Part shown: positions 7,866 to 16,191 of the stretch, one piece after another
How the letters are laid out: each line of letters starts with the position of its first letter
Position numbering within the stretch: position 1 is the first letter of the stretch
DNA from: Undibacterium sp. YM2
GTDB taxonomy: Bacteria; Pseudomonadota; Gammaproteobacteria; Burkholderiales; Burkholderiaceae_D
DNA length: 64,000 nucleotides
NCBI RefSeq assembly: GCF_009937975.1
Contig: NZ_AP018441.1
Location: 186,001-250,000, forward strand
Reading direction: 5' to 3'
Position numbers and translations under genes: made by a program
The notes under the pieces: model-generated
What the model was told of the DNA's origin: nothing
Seen by the model: only the letters and a program-made list of their open reading frames with translations
Database searches by the model: none

Positions 7866-8633
7866 TCAGGCCAAAGCTCTTTCCCCAGGCCGCAAGGTTA
7901 ATACCTGTACACCGCTTTTTGTGACGGCGACCGTATGCTCGAACTGGGCAGATAATTTCCCGTCTATGGTGACGACAGTCCAGCCATCGTCTTCGGTCTC
8001 TACATCGTGGCGACCCTGGTTGATCATGGGTTCTATGGTGAACACCATGCCTTCCTTTAATATCAGGCCTGTGCGTGGCCGTCCCCAGTGCAGCACTTCC
8101 GGCGGCTCGTGCATTTCGCGGCCTATGCCGTGTCCGCAATACTCCCTGACGACCGAGTAACCATTTTTCCTGGCATGGCTTTCAATGGCATGGCCTATGT
8201 CACCCAGCCTGGCACCAGGTCGCACGGCTTTGATGCCTTTCCACAGGGCTTCATAGGTCACTTGCACCAGACGTTTGGCAGATGCTGTTACTTCGCCGAC
8301 CAGATAGGTTTTGCTGGAGTCGGCGATAAAACCGTTTTTCTCCAGGGTGATATCGAAATTGACGATATCACCGTCCTGCAAAATTTCTGTTACAGATGGT
8401 ACGCCATGGCACACCACACTATTGCGTGATGAGTTCAAGGCATAGGCATAGCCGTACTGGCCCTTGCTTGCCGGGCGGGCCTTGAGTTCATTGACGATGA
8501 AGTTGTCGACCAGGTCATTTACCTGCATGGTGGACATGCCGATCAGATTCAATTGATCCAGATGGGTAAACACGCTCGCCAGCAGCTTGCCTGATTCTGC
8601 CATCAGGGCGATTTCTTCTGGTCGCTTGGTCAT
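7866..8633 (-). CDS. map: Type I methionine aminopeptidase
   Basis: The 255-residue protein has the full type I MetAP fold. It has substrate His76 ('VCHGVPS') and metal ligands D94 ('VNFD'), D105 ('GFIADSS'), H168 ('CGHGIG'), E201 ('FTIEP') and E232 ('QFEHT'). It removes the initiator methionine from nascent proteins in the cytosol. Its ATG overlaps the stop of the upstream ParD-like gene (ATGA), so it is translated from a transcript controlled by that DNA-binding protein. It is probably a second, accessory MetAP, since housekeeping map usually sits near rpsB; I cannot see the other copy in this window. Confidence 0.95.
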   Translation of the reverse strand: MTKRPEEIALMAESGKLLASVFTHLDQLNLIGMSTMQVNDLVDNFIVNELKARPASKGQYGYAYALNSSRNSVVCHGVPSVTEILQDGDIVNFDITLEKNGFIADSSKTYLVGEVTASAKRLVQVTYEALWKGIKAVRPGARLGDIGHAIESHARKNGYSVVREYCGHGIGREMHEPPEVLHWGRPRTGLILKEGMVFTIEPMINQGRHDVETEDDGWTVVTIDGKLSAQFEHTVAVTKSGVQVLTLRPGERALA

Positions 8634-8842
8634 GTTAACGCTCCCCTGAAAGCCAGGGGTTCCACACCTGCAGCTTTCAGTTCGTGTACCACAATCTCAT
8701 TAAAAGACATGGTCGGGTTCATTTCGCACAACATGCCTATCTTGATCCAGAAAGCGGCTTGCGCATTGATGGAGCGACAAGCTACCGCGCTTGCCTTGCG
8801 TATCTGGTCGTGCAGATCGTCGTCGATGTTGACTATGCCCAT
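8630..8842 (-). CDS. ParD-like antitoxin-type DNA-binding protein
   Basis: A 70-residue protein of the ParD-like family (ribbon-helix-helix type): 'MGIVNIDDDLHDQIRKASA', then 'RSINAQAAFWIKIGMLCE' and 'MSFNEIVVHELK'. No RelE/ParE-type toxin lies beside it; instead the next gene, overlapping by ATGA, is a methionine aminopeptidase. AAAGG lies 6-10 nt upstream of the ATG. Three direct repeats upstream (8855-8882) have the spacing expected for a ribbon-helix-helix autorepressor. The probable role is repression of its own operon including map; toxin-antitoxin function is doubtful. Confidence 0.75.
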   Translation of the reverse strand: MGIVNIDDDLHDQIRKASAVACRSINAQAAFWIKIGMLCEMNPTMSFNEIVVHELKAAGVEPLAFRGALT

Positions 8843-8854
8843 GTCGCACCTTTA

Positions 8855-8882
8855 TATATGAAACGTATATGGATTGTATATG
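8855..8882 (-). promoter_or_regulatory. Three TATATG direct repeats with 11-bp period (putative ParD-like operator)
   Basis: TATATG on the plus strand (CATATA on the minus strand) starts at 8855, 8866 and 8877, exactly 11 bp apart. The array begins 13 nt upstream of the ParD-like start codon. One-helical-turn direct repeats are the usual layout for cooperative binding of ribbon-helix-helix dimers, so this is the likely autoregulatory operator. The AT-rich units may also form the -10 region. Confidence 0.5.
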
Positions 8883-9093
8883 CTTCACGAGCAGCAATGC
8901 AAGCAGCTTTTTGAATGCAAATCTTGCCAGAGATGTGCCGCCGTGTGATTTTGTCATTGCACTCTGGTCAACAAAGGCAGTTGGCTATATAGTCTGGCAT
9001 AGGCAGTTCTGGTGTTTTACTGGCAAGTTTGACTGGCAATAAGTTGACGAGAATTCTGTTACCTCCTGCATCCATCAAAAAAAGGAAGAGAAT

Positions 9094-9717
9094 ATGGGAC
9101 CGACCAAGATCATGATCATCCGCCATGCAGAAAAGCCTGGCACTTATGGCGGCAGCGAATACGGTGGCATTAATTTGCTGGGTGGGAGCGATAACGAGTC
9201 CTTGATTACGCTGGGCTGGGAAAGAGCAGGTGGTATCGCCAGTTTGTTTAACCCCAGCTATGGTCAGTTCCAGAATGCAGAACTGGCTGTACCCAATTTC
9301 ATTTACGCGTCCAATCCAGCGACTGCTGGTGGCAAGGAGCCCAGCCAGAGGCCGTATCAGACTATCTCTGCACTGGCTGCGAAGTTGAAACTGACGCCGA
9401 ATACTTCTTTCGACAAAGATCACTATAAACACAGCGATGGCATGGTCGCCAGTGTGCTGGCGCAATCGGGTACGGTGCTTATCTCCTGGCAGCATGAGGA
9501 CATCTGGCAGGGGCCAGGTCAGGACTCTGTGCTGAACGAATTGCTCAAAAAGACAGGTACGGCCAACTTCTCGAATTTGCCGACGCAGCCTTGGCCAGGT
9601 TCACGTTACGACATGGTGTTCGTGCTGGACCGCCCAAGTGGCACGGGTGTGTTTACTGCTTTTACCCAGGTGCCGCAAATGCTACTTGCAGGTGATAGTA
9701 CGGCACCGTTTAAATAG
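9094..9717 (+). CDS. Histidine phosphatase family protein
   Basis: The 207-residue protein begins with the phosphohistidine motif RHAEKP at residues 10-15, and a second conserved His is expected in 'ISWQHEDI'. The usual second Arg/Glu region is poorly conserved, as in the SixA-like and uncharacterised branches. The substrate is unknown. No signal peptide is present, so it should be cytosolic. A strong ribosome binding site (AGGAAGAG) lies just before the ATG. It is a single gene, converging with the response regulator at 9740. Confidence 0.8.
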   Translation: MGPTKIMIIRHAEKPGTYGGSEYGGINLLGGSDNESLITLGWERAGGIASLFNPSYGQFQNAELAVPNFIYASNPATAGGKEPSQRPYQTISALAAKLKLTPNTSFDKDHYKHSDGMVASVLAQSGTVLISWQHEDIWQGPGQDSVLNELLKKTGTANFSNLPTQPWPGSRYDMVFVLDRPSGTGVFTAFTQVPQMLLAGDSTAPFK

Positions 9718-9739
9718 CCCTGTTTGTTATGCAGCCTTG

Positions 9740-10345
9740 TTACAGCCAGCCTGCGTCGCTGGCTATCCTGTAAGCTTCACCGCGGTTCCTGACATGCATC
9801 TTGCTGATGGCATCTGACAGGTAATTGCGTACCGTACCTTCTGATAAATGGATTTGTCTGGCGATGTCGGCATTGCCTGCGCCTGAGCCCGCCAGGCGCA
9901 ATACCTGGCGCTCGCGTTCTGACAAGGGGTCGTGCGGGCCGTTCCAGCCTTCCATCGCGAGTTCAGGCGCAATCACACGGCCACCTGCCTGCACCGTGCG
10001 TATCGCTGCTGCCAGGCAGTCTGAGGGGGAGTCTTTGAGCATATAGCCGCGCACACCACTGGCGGTGGCGCGGCGCAAGTAACCGGCGCGGGCGAAGGCG
10101 GTCAGCATGATGACTTTGCAGGGCAGCTTTTGCTCAGCAATGCTGGCCGCCAGTTCCAGACCTGTCATGACCGGCATTTCTATATCCGTCAATAAGATGT
10201 CGGGGCATTCTTGCTGGCAGGCCTCCAGTGCCTGCTGGCCATTTCTTACCAGCGAGATGACTTGCATGTCAGGCTCAAAGCGCAACAAGGCAGCCAGTGC
10301 GCCGGAAACCAGTGCATGGTCTTCGGCTATCATGATGCGTATCAT
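9740..10345 (-). CDS. NarL/DesR-type response regulator
   Basis: A 201-residue response regulator: receiver domain (1-120) with phospho-acceptor D54 in 'ILLTDIEMP' and the switch Lys in 'GYMLKDSPSD', followed by a LuxR-type helix-turn-helix ('LSERERQVLRLAGSGAGNAD', 'LSEGTVRNYLSDAISKMHVR'). Its ATG overlaps the stop of the upstream histidine kinase by 4 nt, so the two form a DesKR-like pair. DesKR senses membrane fluidity in Bacillus, but the family is broad and the signal here is unknown. Confidence 0.92.
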   Translation of the reverse strand: MIRIMIAEDHALVSGALAALLRFEPDMQVISLVRNGQQALEACQQECPDILLTDIEMPVMTGLELAASIAEQKLPCKVIMLTAFARAGYLRRATASGVRGYMLKDSPSDCLAAAIRTVQAGGRVIAPELAMEGWNGPHDPLSERERQVLRLAGSGAGNADIARQIHLSEGTVRNYLSDAISKMHVRNRGEAYRIASDAGWL

Positions 10346-11517
10346 GTCTTACCTTTGACTGGCAGCAAGATCGTTATGCTCAGTCCATTTGCATGATGGA
10401 AGCGGATTGTGCCCTGCAAGGCGTGTATGCGTTCTGTCATACCGCTTAAGCCGCAGCCTTTTCTGATGGCTTTGTTGGCCTGGACCTCGCCGTCATCCGC
10501 GATGGTGAACCTGATATTTTTTGAATCCGACGACAGGGTGATCTTGCATTTGCTCGCCCTGGCATGACGGATAATATTGGTGACCGTTTCACGCAAAGCA
10601 AGTGCGATGACATTTTCCAGTGACGGCGGTATGCTGCATTGTTCTATCAGGGCAGTCATGTTGACATTGGCTGCCTGCAAGGCTGTTTTTGCTGTAGCTA
10701 ATTCCGCGTTCAAACTGCTCGTGCGGTTGTTACGAACTGTGCTACGAACTTCTCTGAGGATATTGCGTGCACTGTGCTCTATGGCTATCAATTCATGGGA
10801 ACAGGCACCCAGATCAGTGTTGACCAGTTTGCGCGCCAGGTCAGCCTTCAATACGATGACGGACAAGGTATGGCCAAGCACATCATGGATATCACGCGAA
10901 ATTCTCTCGCGTTCAGCGAGACGTGCCTGGTTGGCAATCTCTTCGTGCTTCATGATTATATGGTCGTCAGTGCGGCTATTCTTTTCGAGCAGGATAGCTA
11001 CGAGGGCAACCGGCAGGCAAAACAGCAATGCTGGCAAAAGAAATACAGATGGTAATTCAAGGCTGGCATTTGCCATCAACAAAATTGCGTACATCATGGA
11101 CAGGGCGGTGCTGGCAGCGCGGGTATTTTTCAAGCGCTGGCACATACCCGCACCGATCATGACAAATGCGGCGGCGCCTGCATTGTAAGGTGCCCACAGT
11201 ATGCCTGCCATGGTGGCGGTGATAATGCAGGCAAGCAGGCGCTTGTCGTTGACCTGCAAGCTGTATTCAAACAAGATGACGAAGCCAGCCAGTGTCGCGA
11301 TGACCATCATCAGCTCAGTTGCAGATGGGATGGTGCTTGTATATTTCAATAAAAAGAAAGCAGGCAGGATCAGCCAGAAAAGGGCTGAAGATTTGCTCTT
11401 GTCAGTCATGCCTACGGTATCGTTCACCTCATTCTCCGCAAGCAGCAAAGACACCGCTTGAGCAGGACTATGATTGCTGCTTGCTTTAAATCCTGGGTTA
11501 ACTTTGGCTGGCTTCAC
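10342..11517 (-). CDS. DesK-like sensor histidine kinase
   Basis: A 391-residue membrane kinase: about five to six hydrophobic segments between residues 45 and 190, a HisKA_3 dimerisation domain with 'ERISRDIHDVLGHTLSVIV' (phospho-His in DIHD) and a C-terminal HATPase with 'ADDGEVQANKAIRKGCGLSG'. It starts at a GTG (11515-11517) preceded by AAAGGA 8 nt upstream. It partners the downstream response regulator. The globin gene ends 33 nt upstream on the same strand, so all three may be co-transcribed, which would tie the system to oxygen or NO. Confidence 0.9.
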   Translation of the reverse strand: MKPAKVNPGFKASSNHSPAQAVSLLLAENEVNDTVGMTDKSKSSALFWLILPAFFLLKYTSTIPSATELMMVIATLAGFVILFEYSLQVNDKRLLACIITATMAGILWAPYNAGAAAFVMIGAGMCQRLKNTRAASTALSMMYAILLMANASLELPSVFLLPALLFCLPVALVAILLEKNSRTDDHIIMKHEEIANQARLAERERISRDIHDVLGHTLSVIVLKADLARKLVNTDLGACSHELIAIEHSARNILREVRSTVRNNRTSSLNAELATAKTALQAANVNMTALIEQCSIPPSLENVIALALRETVTNIIRHARASKCKITLSSDSKNIRFTIADDGEVQANKAIRKGCGLSGMTERIHALQGTIRFHHANGLSITILLPVKGKT

Positions 11518-11550
11518 TTTGGCATTCCTTTTAAAGCAAATAAAACTGGC

Positions 11551-11970
11551 TCAGGCTGCGACGGTGGCGCGTGAGGCAGTGATCATGACATTGGCCATCA
11601 CACCATATACGGTGGCCCAGGCATCCCTGGTTTCGCTGGTGAAGCGGTCGCCCAGGCCTTGTCCCAGTGTTTTCAGTAATGCAGCACCAACTGTCTGATA
11701 GTGTGATTCTTTGACACCGTAACCGTCATGGCGCACTGCCAGGCCCTGCAGTACCGGCACCAGATTATCCAGGTCATTGAGCTTGCCAACCGCAGCGCCT
11801 ATCATCTGCATGAGTTTTTTACCTTGCTCTGTCATGTCACCGCGGAACATGGGTTTCAGTGATGGGTCGGCGGCAAACAGGTTTTGATAAAACAGGGCGG
11901 CAGCCTGCGGAGCTATCGTTGCTACTTGTTTCCACGAGTCTTGTACGAGTGTGACAGTGTGTTGATTCAT
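11551..11970 (-). CDS. Single-domain bacterial globin
   Basis: A 139-residue haem globin of the flavohaemoglobin/Vitreoscilla type without a reductase domain. Proximal His is H81 in 'LAVRHDGYGV', followed by 'SHYQTVGAALL', and the B10 Tyr is Y28 in 'ALFYQNLF'. Such proteins bind oxygen and often detoxify NO. GGAGA precedes the ATG. It sits between a diguanylate cyclase upstream and the DesKR-like pair downstream on the same strand; a second globin lies 2.7 kb away at 14715. The setting suggests gas sensing or protection linked to c-di-GMP signalling. Confidence 0.93.
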   Translation of the reverse strand: MNQHTVTLVQDSWKQVATIAPQAAALFYQNLFAADPSLKPMFRGDMTEQGKKLMQMIGAAVGKLNDLDNLVPVLQGLAVRHDGYGVKESHYQTVGAALLKTLGQGLGDRFTSETRDAWATVYGVMANVMITASRATVAA

Positions 11971-12017
11971 TGTAATTCTCCGGTTGAAATGATAGTTTGG
12001 ATTTGCTGAGAGTCTGT

Positions 12018-12689
12018 CTAGCCTGCCGTGGCAGCCTTGCTTTGGTACATCTGCAAGTCAGCAGCTTGCAGCCAGGCCTTGGGCGGGCCCTGGGATGTAT
12101 TCACTTCAGCAAAACCAAGTGCAAATTCCAGTGGAATAGCTACCTGTTCTTGCGATAAATTTATTTGTAAAACAGGCGTTGCCTGCAGCAGCTTATTGAC
12201 GATATTTTGTGTTTCCTGCGCATTGGTGTGTGGCAGAATCACTGCGAATTCATCACCGCCGAGACGCCCCAGTATGTCGGTGGAACGCAAATTGTTTTGC
12301 AGGTAAACAGCAACCAGTTTCAAGGCCTTGTCGCCCGCTTCGTGGCCATAATTGTCATTGATCTGTTTAAAGCGGTTCATGTCCAGCACGACCAGCGTGG
12401 TTGGTACGGCATAACGTACCCATCTGTCCCAGGCTGTATTCAACTCTGCGATAAAACCACGGCGGTTCAGCAGACCGGTCAATATGTCGGTACGGTTTTC
12501 AATTTCCAGATCAGAAATAAAGCGCTTGAGACGCGAAATTTCTTCCAGCAGTGCTGCACTATTCTTGCTGTCATCAGCATCGCAATGTGCAAATTCTTTG
12601 TCAGTGCAAACGGGCGCTGCACAATTCACTTGTGGTGCATGTTTTTTATAATTTAATCTTTGCGTAGCTTGCATACAATTTCTTTTCAT
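12018..12689 (-). CDS. GGDEF diguanylate cyclase
   Basis: The 223-residue protein has a short Cys-containing N-terminus with no recognised sensor, a coiled stretch ('LLEEISRLKRFISDLEIENR') and a complete GGDEF domain ('RTDILTGLLNRRGF', 'MNRFKQINDNYGHEAGD', 'LGRLGGDEFAVILP'). The active-site signature is intact, so it should make c-di-GMP from GTP in the cytosol. The coiled helix before the domain is the usual dimerisation linker. It is the first gene of the globin/DesKR run. Its upstream region carries a long inverted repeat and a pair of 25-bp-spaced boxes. Confidence 0.92.
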   Translation of the reverse strand: MKRNCMQATQRLNYKKHAPQVNCAAPVCTDKEFAHCDADDSKNSAALLEEISRLKRFISDLEIENRTDILTGLLNRRGFIAELNTAWDRWVRYAVPTTLVVLDMNRFKQINDNYGHEAGDKALKLVAVYLQNNLRSTDILGRLGGDEFAVILPHTNAQETQNIVNKLLQATPVLQINLSQEQVAIPLEFALGFAEVNTSQGPPKAWLQAADLQMYQSKAATAG

Positions 12690-12710
12690 AAGCGATGAAT
12701 GATGACCTGG

Positions 12711-12802
12711 CTAGTGGACTGTAACAGTGAAATCGGGAGTGAAGGACATGCGCCCGGCGCATCAGGGCAAGCACTCCGATTTTCACTGTTACAGTTCACC
12801 AG
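12711..12802. repeat. Long inverted repeat with nested hairpin upstream of the GGDEF gene
   Basis: Arms 12711-12741 and 12772-12802 match over about 27 of 31 positions when one is reverse-complemented. Both contain ACTGTAACAGTGAAA(A)TCGG. The loop itself holds a small palindrome, ATGCGC..GCGCAT. It starts 22 nt before the GGDEF start codon. It could be a regulator site, a 5'UTR structure or a dispersed intergenic repeat; a partial copy lies at 15234-15248. Confidence 0.65.
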
Positions 12803-12958
12803 TATTGGCTAATGGCCGGTTCATTGTTAGATACAAGGCTGTGCTTTCCGCATGAATACAAGAAATTTTCAGAAAGTACGGCGCGTTCAGGGATTCTTCA
12901 GTAGTGTCTGATCATGCCCAGGCATGGGAAGAAGTATGTGTCAGACAGTCTTTTTCGA

Positions 12959-12994
12959 ATAGATACAAGCAGTGCTCTAGTCGATAGGTACAAA
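12959..12994. promoter_or_regulatory. Paired boxes with 25-bp period (candidate MocR operator, copy 1)
   Basis: ATAGATACAAG at 12959-12969 and ATAGGTACAAA at 12984-12994 are direct repeats 25 bp apart, with TCTAGTCGATAG overlapping the second. The same arrangement recurs at 17170-17205. MocR-type regulators typically bind direct repeats, and one is encoded immediately next door (13039-14403), so this is a plausible target. It lies 270 nt upstream of the GGDEF start. Confidence 0.45.
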
Positions 12995-13038
12995 ATAAAA
13001 AAAGCAGTTGATCTGAGTTTTTTTAAACTGCTTCACTC

Positions 13039-14403
13039 TTAATAAAAACCACGCAGATAAAAACAGAATGCCGTCAATGACTGGCGCAGCGGATCGGTCA
13101 GCGGAATGGAGGTATTTACGCACACGCCATTTGAGACCAGGGCAATCTGTGGTGTATCGGCTTCGTCCAGCAAGGGCCAGTTGGCGCGGATTTGAGTCTG
13201 TATTTCTTCTGTGCTGATCTTGCCTGGCAGTGGCAGCCAGTAGCTATAACCGCCGGGCATATCTGCGAGTTTGACGGTATTGCCCAACACCAGGCGCAGT
13301 ATGGACAGGTACTCGCCGCTGCGTGATTTTAATTGCTGGCGGTATTTGCGCAAGTGTGGCACGTGGCTGCCCTGTGCCAGGAATTCTGCGAGCACAAGCT
13401 GTGATAATTCATTGACGCTGCTGGCGGATGCGCTTTTCAAATATTCGATACGTTCACGCCAGCTACCGGCGGCCAGCCAGCCTATGCGCAAGCCGGGTGC
13501 CAGGGTCTTGGAGCAAGAGTTGACATAGATGACCTTACCCTTGAGGTCAAAGGATTTCAGTGTCAGTGGTCGTGCGCCATCGTGCTGCAGGTCGCCATAG
13601 ACATCATCTTCTATGATGGTGACGCCATGCTTTTCTGCCAGCCTCAAAAGATTACGCTTCACTGGCAAGGGCATCAGTGCGCCAGTAGGGAAATGGTAAT
13701 TGGCGACCAGTAAAAAAACCTTGGGTGGATCTTCACCTTCCAGTATGGCCTGTACCTCAGCCAGAAATTCTGGTGCATCCACGCTGCTGTGCACGGTCAC
13801 CGGTGTCAGGGTAAAGGTTTCCAGCAGGCGGCTATACAAGACGCTGACGGGAGCCTGCACCATTACCTTGCTGCCGGCCTCGCTGGTTGCACGCAAGGCC
13901 AGTAACAGGGCCTCTGTCGCACCCTGGGTCACGATCAATTCATCTTCCTTGAGGAAGCAGCCATTTTCTGCACTGCGCTTGGCCAACTCCGCACGCAGAC
14001 GCGGGTGACCATAAGCCTGGGCATGACGGGTTGATAAAAAAGGATGGCGGCGTATCACGCTACCCAACAGGCTTTGCCAGCGTCGCTCAGGGAACAGGTC
14101 TTCTGCCGGGCCCCATTTGAGTACATTGGCAGACATGTTTTGCAAATCTGCCTGGGTATGCGGTGCAGGGGCTGCTGTTTCTTTTTTTGCTGGCGGTTTG
14201 ACAAAATAACCAGCCTTGCCACGCGGTTCAACCAGCCCTTTTTCTTCCAGAGTGTGCAGGGCATTCGTCACAGTGGCAAGACTGAGCTGGTGTTGTTGCA
14301 TGAGTTCACGCACGGAAGGCAGGCGTGCATTGGCCGCCAATTTTTTGCTCAATATCGCATCAGCCAGTTCATCCGCCAATATTTGATACTTGTTCTTTGT
14401 CAC
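13039..14403 (-). CDS. MocR-family regulator (GntR helix-turn-helix fused to aminotransferase fold)
   Basis: The 454-residue protein has a GntR winged helix (about 1-70, 'LPSVRELMQQHQLSLATVTN', 'TLEEKGLVEPRGKAGYFV') and a fold-type-I aminotransferase domain. Its PLP-binding residues look intact: N235 ('VANYHFPTG'), D266/D267 ('IIEDDVYGD') and Schiff-base K299 ('NSCSKTLAPGLRIGW'). MocR proteins sense PLP or amino compounds through this domain. The neighbours are not PLP or GABA genes but two globins and a diguanylate cyclase. The repeated boxes at 12959 and 17170 are candidate targets. The next gene upstream is divergent (globin at 14715). Confidence 0.92.
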   Translation of the reverse strand: MTKNKYQILADELADAILSKKLAANARLPSVRELMQQHQLSLATVTNALHTLEEKGLVEPRGKAGYFVKPPAKKETAAPAPHTQADLQNMSANVLKWGPAEDLFPERRWQSLLGSVIRRHPFLSTRHAQAYGHPRLRAELAKRSAENGCFLKEDELIVTQGATEALLLALRATSEAGSKVMVQAPVSVLYSRLLETFTLTPVTVHSSVDAPEFLAEVQAILEGEDPPKVFLLVANYHFPTGALMPLPVKRNLLRLAEKHGVTIIEDDVYGDLQHDGARPLTLKSFDLKGKVIYVNSCSKTLAPGLRIGWLAAGSWRERIEYLKSASASSVNELSQLVLAEFLAQGSHVPHLRKYRQQLKSRSGEYLSILRLVLGNTVKLADMPGGYSYWLPLPGKISTEEIQTQIRANWPLLDEADTPQIALVSNGVCVNTSIPLTDPLRQSLTAFCFYLRGFY

Positions 14404-14574
14404 AAAAAATCCTCAATTTTGCAAGAATTTACCAGGCTACATGCTGATGTCCTAAGGGGGAGGGCGGCAATGGAGTCTGATTGAGACTGAATGAGTTTGA
14501 ATGAATCGCGCTGCAATATTGCCGACAATAGTTATAACATACCGGGTAGGGGATTACGCATCAAATAGTGGCTT

Positions 14575-14602
14575 TTGACGGGCATACTGAAGTATGTACT
14601 AG
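14575..14602 (+). promoter_or_regulatory. Candidate sigma-70 promoter with internal palindrome for globin 2
   Basis: TTGACG at 14575-14580 and TACTAG at 14597-14602 are separated by 16 bp. The spacer contains the palindrome CATACT-GA-AGTATG (14583-14596), which a dimeric regulator could occupy to block transcription. The globin ATG is 113 nt downstream. Of the divergent region 14404-14714, nothing else stands out. Confidence 0.35.
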
Positions 14603-14714
14603 TCTGCTCTGGAGTGATGCTTTCTTCTATATCTGTGACGATAAGGGATATACTAAGCAGCAGGCCCATTTCAAATTCCGCAGCTTGTTATCCATAAAAG
14701 CAAGAACTCCAATA

Positions 14715-15233
14715 ATGACTAAAGCACCAGCAGAAAAACCGGCAAAATCAACCCTGTCTTCCCGCGCACCAAATAAAGCCCAGCTTGCAGCGGCTGAGCA
14801 ATGGTTGATGACGATTCAAGACGATATTGCGGGGCTCATCACGTCAGGTTGGGAGGTGGCAATTGCGGCTCCTGGTGACCTGGCCGTTGATTTTTACCGC
14901 AACCTGTTTGCCGCCGCGCCTGCCGTGATTGAATTATTTTCTGGTGACATGACAGAGCAACAGGGGCGCCTGACCCACACGCTGGAAGAAACAGTGGCGT
15001 TGGTGCATCAGCCTGAGCATCTGTTGTTGCTATTGCACGCATCCGGCGTGCGGCATCACCACTACCAGGTACAGCAGGCTTATTTTGGCGTAATGCGCAA
15101 TGTCTTGATTGATACTTTGGCGACCCGAGGCGGTGCCGGGTTTACAACTGCACACCGCGTTGCCTGGGAAGGATTGTTTGATAACATGGCGACAGTCATG
15201 CAACATGGCATGGCCACTGCGGCAAAAAACTAA
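14715..15233 (+). CDS. Globin-like protein with N-terminal extension
   Basis: From ATG 14715 the protein has 172 residues: a Lys/Pro/Ala-rich tail of about 25 residues, then a globin domain with 'AVDFYRNLFAAAPAVIELF' (B-helix Tyr), 'DMTEQQGRLTHTLEETVALV' and the proximal-His region 'ASGVRHHHYQVQQAYFGVMR'. I chose this ATG over earlier in-frame codons because the upstream part is low-quality coding and the family fits this length. It is divergent from the MocR gene. It is distinct from the globin at 11551 and less like flavohaemoglobin. Haem binding is likely; function unknown. Confidence 0.8.
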   Translation: MTKAPAEKPAKSTLSSRAPNKAQLAAAEQWLMTIQDDIAGLITSGWEVAIAAPGDLAVDFYRNLFAAAPAVIELFSGDMTEQQGRLTHTLEETVALVHQPEHLLLLLHASGVRHHHYQVQQAYFGVMRNVLIDTLATRGGAGFTTAHRVAWEGLFDNMATVMQHGMATAAKN

Positions 15234-15248
15234 TACAGTCCACTAGCC
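15234..15248. repeat. 15-bp inverted copy of the repeat at 12709-12723
   Basis: TACAGTCCACTAGCC is the exact reverse complement of GGCTAGTGGACTGTA at 12709-12723. It lies directly after the globin stop. The two copies bracket the MocR-globin pair. It may be a fragment of the dispersed repeat or half of a regulator site. Confidence 0.5.
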
Positions 15249-15255
15249 TGCGTTT

Positions 15256-16191
15256 TTATGGTGAGGCCTTGACAGGGGCGCCTGCGCTGTATTGCCCGTT
15301 TTTATCTGTTGCATCGACCTTGCCATCAAAGCGTTCAAGCATGGCAAAGCTGGGCGCATCTGCAGCTTTGATCAATTTTCCATAATAGAAAACCTGGCGC
15401 GAGGTTTTTGCATATCCCATTGCCAGATACTGCAATGAGGCAGCATCTTCTTTACTGATGACATCGCCATGGTAATAGGCTTTAATGCCATCAATCGCAT
15501 AGCCTTGTTCTACTACTTTGAAGTTACCGTAGCTGACGCCTTTGAGACTTCCGCCTATGGCAAAGCCATCCACGTAATAAATTTTTGTGCGGTCTTTGGC
15601 ATAGTGGGCATCGAGTGGTGTGAAACTAAGTCCGTCACTGCCTGCAATTTCATTCTCACGGTAATAGCCGCGCAATTTGTCTTTGGCGAAAAAGTGATCC
15701 AGCAGCACGAAACTGTCTATATCCTGCACTGGCACTACCTTGTCCTGCCTGAACAGATGTGATTTATCCCTGGCAAGATAGCCATCGCTCATCATGCGGA
15801 AACTGGCCGGGTCAGCATCCCGTATTTTTTTGATGACTATGCGTTTGATGCTCCAGTATTCTTTGCTGTCACGCTCCGTATCGCAAAAAAATACCATGGA
15901 CTTGTCCTTGGCATAGTATTTACTGAGTACCTGAAAACTGGCGCTGTCGCTGGCATCATTACCGTTAAAAATCGGCGTGCCGCGGTAATAGGCATAGCGC
16001 GCATCCTTGGCAAAATAGTCGTCTATGGGCGTGAAGTTGACGAGCTCATGCTGGCTGTCCATGACCACGCCATCGTAATGCCATTTACCCTTCTTTTTGT
16101 AATAGGCGGATTCATTACCGCAACCAAACAGGAAAGAGATGATGCCCATGAGGATGACCCAGGGTGGATATTTTTTGAGTTGCCCTAGCAT
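15256..16191 (-). CDS. DKNYY-repeat lipoprotein
   Basis: A 311-residue lipoprotein: a hydrophobic N-terminus ending in lipobox LFGC with Cys24 as the lipidation site, then repeated units of the DKNYY type. The recurring core is 'F..L...YAKD...YY', visible as 'FTPIDDYFAKDARYAYYRG', 'FQVLSKYYAKDKSMVFF', 'FVLLDHFFAKDKLRGYYR' and others, about seven copies. The repeats probably form a beta-rich scaffold at the outer membrane. Function is unknown. It is the last gene of a three-gene minus-strand operon and overlaps the preceding gene by 7 nt. Confidence 0.85.
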   Translation of the reverse strand: MLGQLKKYPPWVILMGIISFLFGCGNESAYYKKKGKWHYDGVVMDSQHELVNFTPIDDYFAKDARYAYYRGTPIFNGNDASDSASFQVLSKYYAKDKSMVFFCDTERDSKEYWSIKRIVIKKIRDADPASFRMMSDGYLARDKSHLFRQDKVVPVQDIDSFVLLDHFFAKDKLRGYYRENEIAGSDGLSFTPLDAHYAKDRTKIYYVDGFAIGGSLKGVSYGNFKVVEQGYAIDGIKAYYHGDVISKEDAASLQYLAMGYAKTSRQVFYYGKLIKAADAPSFAMLERFDGKVDATDKNGQYSAGAPVKASP

